64,000 nt of DNA from assembly GCF_002115805.1 (NCBI RefSeq), contig NZ_JFKC01000005.1, forward strand, positions 120,577-184,576, given 5' to 3'. The notes below the pieces were generated by a model. That model saw only the letters and a program-made list of their open reading frames with translations, made no database searches and had not been told where the DNA came from. The position numbers were made by a program, and so were the translations under genes. Origin of the DNA: Marivita geojedonensis (GTDB lineage: Bacteria > Pseudomonadota > Alphaproteobacteria > Rhodobacterales > Rhodobacteraceae). Within the stretch, counting starts at the first letter, position 1. Each line of letters opens with the position of its first letter. Positions 49,996-59,103 of this stretch are shown piece after piece.

Positions 49996-52397
49996 GTGTC
50001 GCCAAACCCCTCCCCCACGACGCGGCCCATCTGCATGTCACCGGACAGGCGCGCTATGTCGACGACATCCCGACGCCGAAAGGCACGCTGCATCTGGCCT
50101 TTGGCCTCAGCAGCATCGCCGCCGGTCGGATCAGTTCCATTGACCTCGACGAAGTACGGACCGCCCCCGGTGTGGTCGGCGTCTGGGAAGCCAAAGACCT
50201 GCCCAGTGACTGCGATTGTTCGCCGTCCGCCCATGACGAACCGATGCTGTCGGGGGCCACGATCCACTACCTTGGTCAGCCGATTTTCCTGGTCGCCGCC
50301 ACCAGCCACCTCGCTGCCCGCAAGGCGGCGCGTCTCGGGCAGATCAGCTATGCCGAACGCGATGCGATCCTGACCATCGACGAGGCGCTGGCCGCCGACT
50401 CGCGCTTCGAGGACGGCCCACGTATCTGGGAAAAGGGCGATGCGGGTGAGGCCATCGACACCGCACCGCGCCAGATCAGCGGCGTGATCGAGATGGGCGG
50501 GCAGGAACACTTCTACCTCGAAGGCCAGTCCGCCATGGCCCTGCCGCAGGAAGGCGGCGACATGGTTGTGCATGCCTCGACCCAGCACCCAACCGAAATC
50601 CAGCACAAAGTTGCCCACGCCCTGCACCTGCCGATGCACGCGGTCCGGGTTGAGACGCGGCGCATGGGCGGCGGCTTCGGCGGCAAGGAAAGTCAGGGCA
50701 ACGCTTTGGCCATCGCCTGTGCCGTTGTGGCATCGGCCACCGGGCATCCGGCCAAGATGCGCTACGACCGCGACGATGATTTCATGATCACCGGCAAACG
50801 GCACGATTTCCGCATCGAATACCGCGTCGGGTTTGATGATCAGGGTGTGATCTCGGGGATCGAGTTTGAGCAGTACACACGCTGCGGCTGGGCGCAGGAC
50901 CTGTCCCTGCCAGTCGCAGATCGGGCCATGCTGCACGCCGACAACGCCTATCACCTGCCCCATGTGCGGATCGAAAGCCACCGGCTCAAGACCAACACCC
51001 AGAGTGCGACGGCGTTCCGGGGCTTTGGCGGACCGCAGGGGATGCTCGGGATCGAGCGGGTGATGGACCATATCGCGCATGATCTGGGGCTCGACCCGGT
51101 CGCGGTGCGGCGGGCGAATTACTATGCGGCTGAGGTCGAGGGGGCGCTGCCCCCGCCTTCGGCCCCCCGGAGTTTATCCGGCAAGATGAAGGAGCAGGAC
51201 ATCGCTTCACGCGGGTCCGAGGAACTGGCAGAGAACACAGGTGCTGCGGGAGCGGTTGCCGAGCAGACCACGCCCTATGGGCAGGTGGTCGAGGATTTCA
51301 TCCTGCACGACATGACGGATCGGTTGCTGGACGGCGCGGATTACGACGCGCGGCGTGCTGCGGTGGCGAAGTGGAACGCGGGCAATGCCGTCATCAAGAA
51401 AGGCCTTGCCTTTTCGCCGGTGAAGTTCGGGATTTCCTTCACGTTGACGCATCTCAATCAGGCCGGCGCGCTGGTGCATGTCTATCAGGACGGTTCCATC
51501 CACATGAACCACGGTGGCACCGAGATGGGACAGGGGCTGTTCCAGAAGGTGGCGCAGGTGGCCGCAGACCGGTTTGGCGTGCCGCTGGAGATGGTGAAGA
51601 TCACCGCAACCGATACGGGCAAGGTGCCCAACACTTCCGCGACAGCGGCCTCATCAGGGTCGGACCTCAACGGTATGGCGGTCAAGGTTGCCTGTGACAC
51701 GATCCGCGACCGGATGGCGAACCATCTGGCGAGCCTGCATCAATGCGACGCGCGGGATGTGGTGTTTGCCGATGGACAGGTGCGCGTTCAGGGCGAGACC
51801 TACATTTTCGCGAAGGTCGCGCAGATGACCTATGAGGCACGGATCAGCCTGTCTGCGACGGGGTTCTACCGCACGCCGAAGCTGAGCTGGGACCGCATCA
51901 AAGGTCAGGGGCGACCGTTCTTCTATTTCGCCTATGGCGCAGCGCTCAGCGAAGTGGCGGTGGACACGCTGACCGGCGAATACCGCATCCTGCGCACGGA
52001 CATTCTGCATGATGCCGGGTCGTCGCTGAACCCGGCCTTGGACATCGGGCAGGTGGAAGGCGGGTTTGTGCAGGGCGCGGGTTGGCTCACAACCGAGGAA
52101 CTGGTCTGGGATCAGTCTGGCCGTCTGCGCACGCATGCCCCCTCGACCTACAAGATCCCCGCCTGTTCCGACCGGCCCGACGTGTTCAACGTCGCGCTCC
52201 GGGACGGGCGCAACCGGGAAGACACGATCTACCGCTCCAAGGCGGTGGGCGAGCCGCCCTTCATGCTGGGCATGTCGGTGTTTCTGGCCCTGTCCGATGC
52301 GGTGGCGGCTTGCGGCGACGGCTATCCGGCGCTGGACGCGCCCGCCACGCCGGAACGGGTGCTGGCGGCCATTGAAAGGGTGCGGAATGGCGTTTGA
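49992..52397 (+). CDS. xdhB: xanthine dehydrogenase large (molybdopterin) subunit
   Basis: 801 residues from ATG 49992, overlapping xdhA by ATGA. Moco and substrate motifs are [73 protein letters not shown] and [15 protein letters not shown], and the C-terminal [22 protein letters not shown] with the catalytic Glu. Residues about 381-425, between RRANYYA and [14 protein letters not shown], are extra relative to the family as I know it. They start with the translated hairpin repeat. Confidence 0.95.
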   Translation: MSVAKPLPHDAAHLHVTGQARYVDDIPTPKGTLHLAFGLSSIAAGRISSIDLDEVRTAPGVVGVWEAKDLPSDCDCSPSAHDEPMLSGATIHYLGQPIFLVAATSHLAARKAARLGQISYAERDAILTIDEALAADSRFEDGPRIWEKGDAGEAIDTAPRQISGVIEMGGQEHFYLEGQSAMALPQEGGDMVVHASTQHPTEIQHKVAHALHLPMHAVRVETRRMGGGFGGKESQGNALAIACAVVASATGHPAKMRYDRDDDFMITGKRHDFRIEYRVGFDDQGVISGIEFEQYTRCGWAQDLSLPVADRAMLHADNAYHLPHVRIESHRLKTNTQSATAFRGFGGPQGMLGIERVMDHIAHDLGLDPVAVRRANYYAAEVEGALPPPSAPRSLSGKMKEQDIASRGSEELAENTGAAGAVAEQTTPYGQVVEDFILHDMTDRLLDGADYDARRAAVAKWNAGNAVIKKGLAFSPVKFGISFTLTHLNQAGALVHVYQDGSIHMNHGGTEMGQGLFQKVAQVAADRFGVPLEMVKITATDTGKVPNTSATAASSGSDLNGMAVKVACDTIRDRMANHLASLHQCDARDVVFADGQVRVQGETYIFAKVAQMTYEARISLSATGFYRTPKLSWDRIKGQGRPFFYFAYGAALSEVAVDTLTGEYRILRTDILHDAGSSLNPALDIGQVEGGFVQGAGWLTTEELVWDQSGRLRTHAPSTYKIPACSDRPDVFNVALRDGRNREDTIYRSKAVGEPPFMLGMSVFLALSDAVAACGDGYPALDAPATPERVLAAIERVRNGV
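51140..51196 (-). repeat. hairpin-repeat copy in frame inside xdhB, reverse orientation
   Basis: GGGGGC-GCT-GCCCCC (51140-51154) is the reverse complement of the stem at 24016-24030. It is followed by CCCCCCGGAGTTTATCCGGC and AAGATGAAGG, which resembles a reversed, modified core. The xdhB frame remains open across it. Confidence 0.6.
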
Positions 52398-53328
52398 TCT
52401 CAATGCCTTGCGCACTGCCGTTGCCGCACATGACCGGGTCGCCCGCGTGGTGATCGCCGAGGTGCAGGGCTCCTCCCCGCGCGAGGTGGGGGCGGCGATG
52501 GTGGTCTGGGACGGCGGGCAATCCGGCACAATCGGCGGTGGCGCGTTGGAGTATCAGGCGGCGCAACAGGCCTTCGCCCGCGAAGGGTTCAGCCGCCACC
52601 CGCTTGGGCCGGCGCTTGGCCAGTGCTGCGGCGGGGCGGTAACGCTGCTTTCCGAGGTCTACGATGCCGAAAAGCTTGCCGCGCTCGACGGCGAAACCGT
52701 CATCGCGCGCGGTCCGGGCGAGATGCCGCTGGCCGTCAAGCGCATGACCACCTGCGCGCGCCATCAGGGCGTCGATCTGCGCCCGCGCATGGTGCAGGGC
52801 TGGTTTGTGGAACCCGTGGCACAGCCAACCCGGCCCGTTTGGATCTGGGGTGCAGGTCATGTCGGACGGGCGCTCGTGGACGTGCTGCACCCGATCCCCG
52901 AGATCGAGATCACCTGGGTCGACACCTCGCCCAACCGCTTTCCCGACGTCATCCCCGAGCGCGTCAACGCCCTGCCCGCCAGCGACCCGCTGCGTGTCGT
53001 GGCCCATGCGCCGCAAGATGCCGCGCATCTGATCCTCACCTATTCCCACGCGCTTGACCTGAGCCTGTGCGATGCGCTTCTGCATCACGGGTTCGGGTTC
53101 ACCGGCCTCATCGGGTCGGACACCAAGAAAGCGCGTTTCACCTCTCGATTGCGCAAGATGGGCCATTCGGACGCCCAAATCGCACGCATTTGCTGCCCAA
53201 TTGGGCAAAAATCCCTTGGAAAGCACCCTCAGGCGATTGCCGTCGGGGTTGCTGCCCAGCTATTGAGCCTCGCAACGACCAAATCAGGTGCCCTTTGCCC
53301 GACGACCTCCTTCGCCTCGACGGCCTGA
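52387..53328 (+). CDS. xdhC: xanthine dehydrogenase accessory protein XdhC
   Basis: 313 residues, overlapping the xdhB end by 11 bases. The N-terminal part has VARVVIAEVQGSSPREVGAAMVV, SGTIGGGALEYQA and GPALGQCCGGAVTLL. A Rossmann domain begins with VWIWGAGHVGRALVDVLHP. The end has GFGFTGLIGSDTKKARFTSRL and ARICCPIGQKSLGKHPQAIAVGVAAQLLSL. XdhC inserts the sulfurated molybdenum cofactor into XdhB. Its tail overlaps the ATPase gene start by 34 bases. Confidence 0.95.
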   Translation: MAFDLNALRTAVAAHDRVARVVIAEVQGSSPREVGAAMVVWDGGQSGTIGGGALEYQAAQQAFAREGFSRHPLGPALGQCCGGAVTLLSEVYDAEKLAALDGETVIARGPGEMPLAVKRMTTCARHQGVDLRPRMVQGWFVEPVAQPTRPVWIWGAGHVGRALVDVLHPIPEIEITWVDTSPNRFPDVIPERVNALPASDPLRVVAHAPQDAAHLILTYSHALDLSLCDALLHHGFGFTGLIGSDTKKARFTSRLRKMGHSDAQIARICCPIGQKSLGKHPQAIAVGVAAQLLSLATTKSGALCPTTSFASTA

Positions 53329-54818
53329 CCAAAGCTTATCCCGGCGTCGTCGCCAATGACGACGTGTCCTTCGATATCCGCGAAGGGGAAATTCACGCAT
53401 TGCTGGGCGAGAACGGCGCAGGTAAGTCGACGCTGGTCAAGATGATCTACGGGCTGGTCAAGCCGGACAAGGGCAGCATGACGCTGCGCGGCAAACCCTA
53501 TACGCCCTCCGAACCCAGTGCGGCGCGTCTGGCCGGGGTGGCGATGGTGTTCCAGCATTTCTCGCTATTCGACGCGCTCGACGTGGCCGAGAACGTGGCG
53601 CTGGGCATGGAGAATCCACCCAAGCCGCGCGATCTGGCCCGCCAGATCCGCGAGGTGTCGGAGACCTACGGCCTGCCGCTCGATCCGTCGCGCACCGTCG
53701 GCACACTGTCGGCAGGCGAACGGCAACGGGTCGAGATCATCCGCTGCCTCTTGCAGGACCCGAAACTGCTGATCATGGACGAGCCGACCTCGGTGCTGAC
53801 GCCGCAGGAGGTGGAGATCCTATTTGAAACCCTGCGCAAGCTGAAATCCGAGGGTACGGCGATCCTTTATATCAGCCACAAGCTGGAAGAGATCCGCGCG
53901 CTCTGCGATCACGCCACGATCCTGCGGCTGGGCAAGAAGGTTGCGACCTGCACGCCATCCGAGACCACCGCACGCGCGATGGCTGAAATGATGGTCGGCT
54001 CCAGCTTTGCCTCCCCGGCCGCAAAGGCCAAGACGCCGGGAGAAGTGCTCCTGCGGGTCGACAACCTGACCATGCCTGCGCCCGGCGCGTTCGGCACACC
54101 GCTGCGTGGCATTAGCTTTGAGCTGCGCGCGGGCGAGGTGCTGGGCTTTGGCGGGGTTGCGGGCAACGGGCAGGACGAATTGCTGCTGGCGCTGTCGGGC
54201 GAACGCACCACCAAGCGCGGCACGATCTGGGTCAAGGGCGCGGATGTGAGCCGCGACGGCCCCGTGGCGCGCCGTTCTGTGGGCTTCCTGACCGCCCCCG
54301 AAGAACGGCTGGGCCACGCGGCGGCCCCGAATATGAGCCTGACGGAAAACGCGGTTCTGACGGCGGGACGACGGCAGCGACTGGTCAAGAGCGGCTTCAT
54401 CAACTGGAAACGCGCCGATGGCTTTGCGCAGGACGTGATCAAACGCTTCGACGTGCGCACCCCCGGCACCCATGTGGCCGCGCGGGCGCTGTCGGGCGGG
54501 AACCTGCAGAAATTCGTCATCGGGCGCGAAGTGGCGCAGAACCCCGATATCCTCGTGGTCAACCAGCCCACCTGGGGTGTGGACGCAGCGGCGGCGGCGG
54601 CGATCCGGCAAGCGCTGCTTGATCTCGCGGCGCAGGGCGCGGCGATCCTCGTTGTCAGTCAGGATCTGGACGAGTTGATGGAAATCGCCGACCGCTTTGG
54701 CGCATTGAACGAAGGGCGGCTGTCTGCGCTGAAACCGGTCGCGGATCTGAGCATCGACGAAATCGGCCTGATGATGGGCGGCGCACATGACATGGAGGTG
54801 GCCCATGTGGATGCGTGA
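53295..54818 (+). CDS. BMP-family ABC transporter double ATP-binding protein
   Basis: 507 residues if started at TTG 53295 inside xdhC, which gives MPDDLLRLDGLTKAYPGVVA, the usual N-terminus; the length fits the family. Domain 1 has LLGENGAGKSTLVKMIYGL, LSAGERQRVEIIRCLLQDPKLLIMDEPTSVLTP and ISHKLEEIRALCD. Domain 2 has GFGGVAGNGQDELLLALSG, a degenerate Walker A, and ALSGGNLQKFVIGREVAQNP. Overlap with xdhC makes purine or nucleoside import the likely function. Confidence 0.9.
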   Translation: MPDDLLRLDGLTKAYPGVVANDDVSFDIREGEIHALLGENGAGKSTLVKMIYGLVKPDKGSMTLRGKPYTPSEPSAARLAGVAMVFQHFSLFDALDVAENVALGMENPPKPRDLARQIREVSETYGLPLDPSRTVGTLSAGERQRVEIIRCLLQDPKLLIMDEPTSVLTPQEVEILFETLRKLKSEGTAILYISHKLEEIRALCDHATILRLGKKVATCTPSETTARAMAEMMVGSSFASPAAKAKTPGEVLLRVDNLTMPAPGAFGTPLRGISFELRAGEVLGFGGVAGNGQDELLLALSGERTTKRGTIWVKGADVSRDGPVARRSVGFLTAPEERLGHAAAPNMSLTENAVLTAGRRQRLVKSGFINWKRADGFAQDVIKRFDVRTPGTHVAARALSGGNLQKFVIGREVAQNPDILVVNQPTWGVDAAAAAAIRQALLDLAAQGAAILVVSQDLDELMEIADRFGALNEGRLSALKPVADLSIDEIGLMMGGAHDMEVAHVDA

Positions 54819-54860
54819 TGCCTTTTCCCAAGACCAGCGCCGCACGGCGACCGCGGAAAT

Positions 54861-54929
54861 GCATATTTCTGAAAAGAAGAAGCGAAGGCAGCGCGCTTCC
54901 TCCCCTCCTTCTTCTTTTTCCAAATATGC
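54861..54929. repeat. long imperfect inverted repeat between ATPase and permease genes
   Basis: GCATATTTCTGAAAAGAAGA continues AG (54861-54882) and is matched by CTTCTTCTTTTTCCAAATAT continuing GC (ending 54929), with two to three mismatches; about 25 bases separate the arms. It sits within a 153-base gap inside the operon and may be a relative of the hairpin repeats. An ORF (54787-54975) crossing it is low-complexity. Confidence 0.6.
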
Positions 54930-54971
54930 AAACTCCAACAGCAGCCACCACGCGAAACGGGAGGGCGGCCA

Positions 54972-56057
54972 ATGATCCGGCTCGAAAAACGCCCGCAGCC
55001 CTCAAAAGCGTGGACGGTGGCGACACCGATCCTTGCGGTCATCCTGACAATGATCTTCGGCGGTATCATGTTCGGCCTGATTGGCACCTCGCCGGTTGAG
55101 GCGATCCGGACGATCTTCTGGGATCCCTTGTTTCACCCGCAGTTTTCCGGCTTTTCGCGCCCGCAGCTTCTGGTGAAGGCGGGGCCGCTGATCCTGATTG
55201 CCATCGGGCTTTCCATCGGCTTCCGGGCCGGGATCTGGAACATCGGGGCCGAGGGCCAGTACATCATGGGCGCCATCTGCGGCGCGGGGGCAGGTCTTGC
55301 GCTTTACCCGATGGAGTCGGCGCTGATCCTGCCGTTGATGGTGGTTGCTGGCGCTTTGGGCGGTTGGGCCTGGGCGATGATCCCGGCGCTTTTGAAAGTG
55401 AAGTTCGGAACCAATGAAATCCTTGTGTCGCTGATGCTGGTTTATGTGGCCGAGAATATTCTCGCCTCGGTCTCTTCCGGCCTGTTGCGCAATCCCGAAG
55501 GCATGGGCTTTCCCGGCTCGCGTAACCTGTCGCAATGGTCGTCCTCGCAGAACCTTGAATTGATCCCGAATACCGGCATGCACCTTGGCGTTCTGGCGGC
55601 CTTCATCGCGGTGATCCTCGCCTATGTGCTGCTGACGCGGCACATTCAGGGCTACAATATCCGCCTTACCGGCGAAGCGCCGCGCGCCGCCAAATTCTCG
55701 GGCGTGTCGCCTGCGCGCACGGTGCTGTTCTGCCTTGGGTTGGCCGGGGTGCTGGCGGGCATGGCGGGGCTTTTTGAGGTCACCGGACCGGCAGGGCAGA
55801 TCAGCATCGACTTCGGCTCGGGCTATGGCTTTACCGCGATCATCGTGGCCTTCCTGGGCCGGTTGCACCCGGTGGGCATCCTGCTGGCAGGGCTGTTGAT
55901 GGCGCTGACCTATATCGGCGGCGAACTGGCGCAGCTCATGCTGGGCGTGCCCGGGGCGTCGATCCAGCTGTTCCAGGGGATGCTGCTGTTTTTCCTGCTC
56001 GGGGTGGATGTTCTGACCAATTATCGCGTCCGGTTCGGCGCGGCGGAGGTGGCGTGA
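54972..56057 (+). CDS. BMP-family ABC transporter permease 1
   Basis: 361 residues with about nine to ten hydrophobic segments. It carries the BPD_transp_2 pattern of the nucleoside and ribose permeases: LLVKAGPLILIAIGLSIGFRAGIWNIGAEGQYIMGA, KFGTNEILVSLMLVYVAENIL, GLAGVLAGMAGLFEVTGPAGQ and GYGFTAIIVAFLGRLHPVGI. GGGAGGGCGG precedes ATG 54972. It forms the membrane channel with the second permease. Confidence 0.93.
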   Translation: MIRLEKRPQPSKAWTVATPILAVILTMIFGGIMFGLIGTSPVEAIRTIFWDPLFHPQFSGFSRPQLLVKAGPLILIAIGLSIGFRAGIWNIGAEGQYIMGAICGAGAGLALYPMESALILPLMVVAGALGGWAWAMIPALLKVKFGTNEILVSLMLVYVAENILASVSSGLLRNPEGMGFPGSRNLSQWSSSQNLELIPNTGMHLGVLAAFIAVILAYVLLTRHIQGYNIRLTGEAPRAAKFSGVSPARTVLFCLGLAGVLAGMAGLFEVTGPAGQISIDFGSGYGFTAIIVAFLGRLHPVGILLAGLLMALTYIGGELAQLMLGVPGASIQLFQGMLLFFLLGVDVLTNYRVRFGAAEVA

Positions 56058-56362
56058 TGGGGAGCAATACTCTCAAACCCGCACTCATGGGCTTGATGAT
56101 GGGCGCGATGATGCTCTGGATGCTGCATGGCTGGCTGATCGGTGAGGGCCCGGCCAATGTGGTGCTGTTCGTGCTCGGGCATGTGGCCGTGGTTGCGGCA
56201 GTTGCGCTGCTTGTCGCGCTGGGTCTGCACCGGCGCTTTCCGGTTCTTGAGCGGCTCGCGCGTCACCGGCCGAGCTTTTCACATGTCGTCATCATGCTGG
56301 GCAGTGCCGCGCTCTTTGCGCTCGTCGTCCACCTCGTGCATGGAGCGCCGGCATGGACCTGA
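56057..56362 (+). CDS. small membrane protein between the two permease genes
   Basis: 101 residues from ATG 56057 (GGAGG seven bases upstream), overlapping the stop of permease 1 and the start of permease 2. Three hydrophobic helices (about 9-24, 31-53 and 73-92) surround a basic loop (HRRFPVLERLARHR). The N-terminus is rich in Met (MGLMMGAMMLWM). I know no family. Its coupled position suggests an accessory subunit of the transporter. Confidence 0.75.
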   Translation: MGSNTLKPALMGLMMGAMMLWMLHGWLIGEGPANVVLFVLGHVAVVAAVALLVALGLHRRFPVLERLARHRPSFSHVVIMLGSAALFALVVHLVHGAPAWT

Positions 56363-57285
56363 GCGCAATCAATCCCGTTCTTCTGGTCGCTTCGATCATG
56401 ATCTCGGCCACGCCGATCCTGCTGGCCGCGATTGGCGAAATGGTGGTCGAGAAATCCGGCGTTCTGAACCTCGGTGTCGAGGGCATGATGATCACCGGCG
56501 CGGTGATCGGCTTTATCGTCGCCATCAATACCGGCGCGCCGCTTCTTGGCTTTGCCACCGCTGCCATCGCCGGCGCAGTGCTGTCTTTGGCCTTTGGCGT
56601 GCTGACGCAGATCTTCCTGTCCAATCAGGTTGCCACCGGGCTGGGGCTGACACTTGTCGGGCTGGGTCTGTCCTCGCTTCTGGGCAAACCCTATGAGGGG
56701 CAGAAGACCGTCACTCTGCCCAAGCTGGACATCCCCATTCTGAGCGATCTGCCCGTGGTCGGACGAATGCTCTTTTCGCATGACATCATGGTCTATCTCA
56801 GCCTCGGCATCGTCGTCGCCGTCTGGGCGTTCCTCAAACACACCCGCGCCGGGCTGATCCTGCGCGCGGTGGGGGAAAGCCACGAAAGCGCGCACGCCTT
56901 GGGCTACAAGGTGATCCGGGTCCGGATGCTGGCCATCATGTTCGGCGGGGCCTGCGCCGGGCTGGGCGGCGCCTACCTGAGCCTTGTGCGCGTGCCGCAA
57001 TGGACCGAGGGCATGACCGCCGGTGCGGGCTGGATCGCGCTGGCCATTGTGGTCTTTGCCAGCTGGCGCGCGGGACGCGTTCTGGTCGGTGCCTATCTTT
57101 TCGGCGGCATCACCGTGCTGCAACTCAATCTGCAGGCCGCAGGTCTGACATGGGGGGTGCAGTACTTGTCCATGTCGCCCTATCTGATAACGATCCTCGT
57201 GCTTGTTTTCATCTCGTCCAACCGCAGCCGCAGCAGCCATGATGCGCCCGCGAACCTTGGACAGACCTTCCACGCGACCCGGTAG
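56353..57285 (+). CDS. BMP-family ABC transporter permease 2
   Basis: 310 residues, hydrophobic, with the conserved start LLVASIMISATPILLAAIGEMVVEKSGVLNLGVEGMMITGAVIGF. Others are LSNQVATGLGLTLVGLGLSSLLGKPY, RVRMLAIMFGGACAGLGGAYLSL and GAGWIALAIVVFASWRAGRVLVGAYLFGG. These match the shorter permease of the nucleoside/purine BMP systems. It starts 10 bases inside the previous ORF, evidence of tight coupling. It is followed by the substrate-binding-protein gene 61 bases later. Confidence 0.93.
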   Translation: MDLSAINPVLLVASIMISATPILLAAIGEMVVEKSGVLNLGVEGMMITGAVIGFIVAINTGAPLLGFATAAIAGAVLSLAFGVLTQIFLSNQVATGLGLTLVGLGLSSLLGKPYEGQKTVTLPKLDIPILSDLPVVGRMLFSHDIMVYLSLGIVVAVWAFLKHTRAGLILRAVGESHESAHALGYKVIRVRMLAIMFGGACAGLGGAYLSLVRVPQWTEGMTAGAGWIALAIVVFASWRAGRVLVGAYLFGGITVLQLNLQAAGLTWGVQYLSMSPYLITILVLVFISSNRSRSSHDAPANLGQTFHATR

Positions 57286-57346
57286 ACAAACCGGGCGCAT
57301 CCAATCCAACGGGGCCGCTGCCGCCCCACCAACCGGGAGATACCCT

Positions 57347-58450
57347 ATGATCCGCAGAACCCTACTTGCCACCGCAGCCGCGGGCCTGACGCTGGCCTTT
57401 GGTGCCCCTGCCATGGCGCAGGACGTGACCAAAGCGTGCTTTGTCTATGTCGGCCCCATCGGTGACGGCGGCTGGACCTTCCAGCACCATCAGGGCGCGC
57501 TGGCCGTAAAGGAAGAATACGGCGACAAGGTCGAGATCGCGTGGCAGGAAAGCGTGCCGGAAGGTGCCGACGCTGAACGTGTCATCACGCAGATGGCACT
57601 GTCGGGCTGCAACATCATCTTCACCACGTCCTTCGGCTACATGGACCCGACCAACAACGTCGCGGCCAAGTTCCCGGACGTGAAGTTCGAACATGCCACC
57701 GGCTACAAGCGCGAGCACCCGAACGTGTCCACCTACAACGCGCGCTTCTATGAAGGCCGTGCCGTTGTCGGCCACATCGCTGGCAAGATGACCAAGACCA
57801 ACAAGATCGGCTACATCGCGTCCTTCCCGATCCCCGAAGTGATCATGGGCATCAACTCCTATTACCACCACGCCAAGCTGGCGAACCCGGATGTGGAGCT
57901 GGTGGTCACGTGGGCCTACACATGGTTCGATCCGGCGAAAGAGGCCGATGCGGCGCGCGCCATGCTCGATCAGGGTGTGGACGTGATCACCGCGCACACC
58001 GACTCGACCGCACCGCTGGCCGAGATCGCCAAGGAAGGCAGCAGCGCATGGGGCTTTGGTCAGGCGTCCGACATGGCGGCCTTCATGACCAATGACGACG
58101 GCACCCCCGGCCCGCGTGTGGCCTCGATCATCGACGAATGGTCGCCCTACTACGTCAAGCGCGTGGGTCAGCTGATGGACGGCACCTACGAGCAGGTTGA
58201 CAGCTGGGCCGGTATGCCGGAAGGCGAAGTGGTGATCGGCGCAATGAACGACGCCATCCCCGATGACGTGAAGGCCGAAGCGCAGGCGATGATCGACGCG
58301 ATCACCGCAGGCGAGTACCACCCGTTCACCGGCCCGATGAACAAGCAGGACGGCTCTGCATGGCTGGCAGAAGGCGAGACCGCAGATGACGGCACCCTGC
58401 TGGGCATGAACTTCTACATCGAAGGCATCACCGGCGACATCCCGAACTGA
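57347..58450 (+). CDS. BMP-family basic membrane substrate-binding protein, probably purine-specific
   Basis: 367 residues from ATG 57347 with a signal peptide ending in APAMA. The BMP pattern is plain: ACFVYVGPIGDGGWTFQHHQ, GADAERVITQMALSGCNIIFTTSFGYMDP, VGHIAGKMTKTNKIGYIASFPIPEVIMGINSY, DVITAHTDSTAPLAEIAKEG. GGGAGA precedes the start. Encoded last in the xdh operon, it most likely captures purines or nucleosides for oxidation by XdhAB. It is followed by an intrinsic terminator. Confidence 0.93.
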   Translation: MIRRTLLATAAAGLTLAFGAPAMAQDVTKACFVYVGPIGDGGWTFQHHQGALAVKEEYGDKVEIAWQESVPEGADAERVITQMALSGCNIIFTTSFGYMDPTNNVAAKFPDVKFEHATGYKREHPNVSTYNARFYEGRAVVGHIAGKMTKTNKIGYIASFPIPEVIMGINSYYHHAKLANPDVELVVTWAYTWFDPAKEADAARAMLDQGVDVITAHTDSTAPLAEIAKEGSSAWGFGQASDMAAFMTNDDGTPGPRVASIIDEWSPYYVKRVGQLMDGTYEQVDSWAGMPEGEVVIGAMNDAIPDDVKAEAQAMIDAITAGEYHPFTGPMNKQDGSAWLAEGETADDGTLLGMNFYIEGITGDIPN

Positions 58451-58480
58451 TCGCGCATCAGCTCAATCCAAGAAGACCGA

Positions 58481-58510
58481 AAGGCCGGGCGGACATGCCC
58501 GGCCTTTTTC
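58481..58510 (+). terminator. intrinsic terminator of the xdh-BMP operon
   Basis: AAGGCCGGGC (58481-58490), loop GGACAT, GCCCGGCCTT (58497-58506), then TTTC. A 10-bp perfect stem ends the operon of eight genes. Confidence 0.9.
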
Positions 58511-58568
58511 GTTTCGACCCCGCGTATCGGACAGCAGGTCCGACAGAACCGCCAACGGTGTCCGCAGC

Positions 58569-58970
58569 TTACTTCTGCAGGGACTGCAGGTACCCGACCA
58601 GATCGGCAATTGGCTGTGACACCAGCATCGGCTGTCCGCTGGGCAGCTTCATCGGCGTGTTGGCGACACCCTCGAAATACAGCCCGTAGACCGGCATGGG
58701 CGAACCATGGCTGACCAACGGGTCCGTTCCGTCAATCCGCTTGAGCACCCGCTCCAGCGGAAACTCACCGCCATTCCCCGCGGCCAGCGCCGTCAGGTCT
58801 GCAGGTTGCAACAGCAACGCGCCGGCCAGCGGGCCCTTCCCTTCGGCGTTGGCACCGTGACAAGCGGCGCAATGGGTCTGGAACAGCGATTTGCCGTGAT
58901 CGACATCCTGCGCCCACAGGGCCGAGGCGCAGAGGCCAAACGCGGCAAGACAGGCAAGGCTACGTCGCAT
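58569..58970 (-). CDS. small monohaem c-type cytochrome
   Basis: 133 residues from the ATG ending at 58970, with a signal peptide (MRRSLACLAAFGLCASALWA). The haem motif is HCAACHGANAEGKGPLAG (CxxCH), and GSPMPVYGLYF gives the probable distal Met ligand. Family class I: about 110 residues mature. An electron carrier of the periplasm; the partner is not indicated by neighbours. It is divergent from the VWA protein. Confidence 0.9.
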   Translation of the reverse strand: MRRSLACLAAFGLCASALWAQDVDHGKSLFQTHCAACHGANAEGKGPLAGALLLQPADLTALAAGNGGEFPLERVLKRIDGTDPLVSHGSPMPVYGLYFEGVANTPMKLPSGQPMLVSQPIADLVGYLQSLQK

Positions 58971-59103
58971 GGAGGTCACTCCTTCTGACTCAAGACAGGG
59001 CAACTCTGCCGGAAATCATCTCACGCGGCGTTGATCCGGATCAATCCTTTGGCGCAGGGGCAAAATCGCACTAGCTTTGCATCAGGCAAAAGCGAGGTTC
59101 GCC

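Noticed and set aside
54787..54975. 62-codon ORF between ATPase and permease genes
   Set aside because: It runs through the long inverted repeat and codes Lys/Ser-rich low-complexity sequence; better explained by the repeat.
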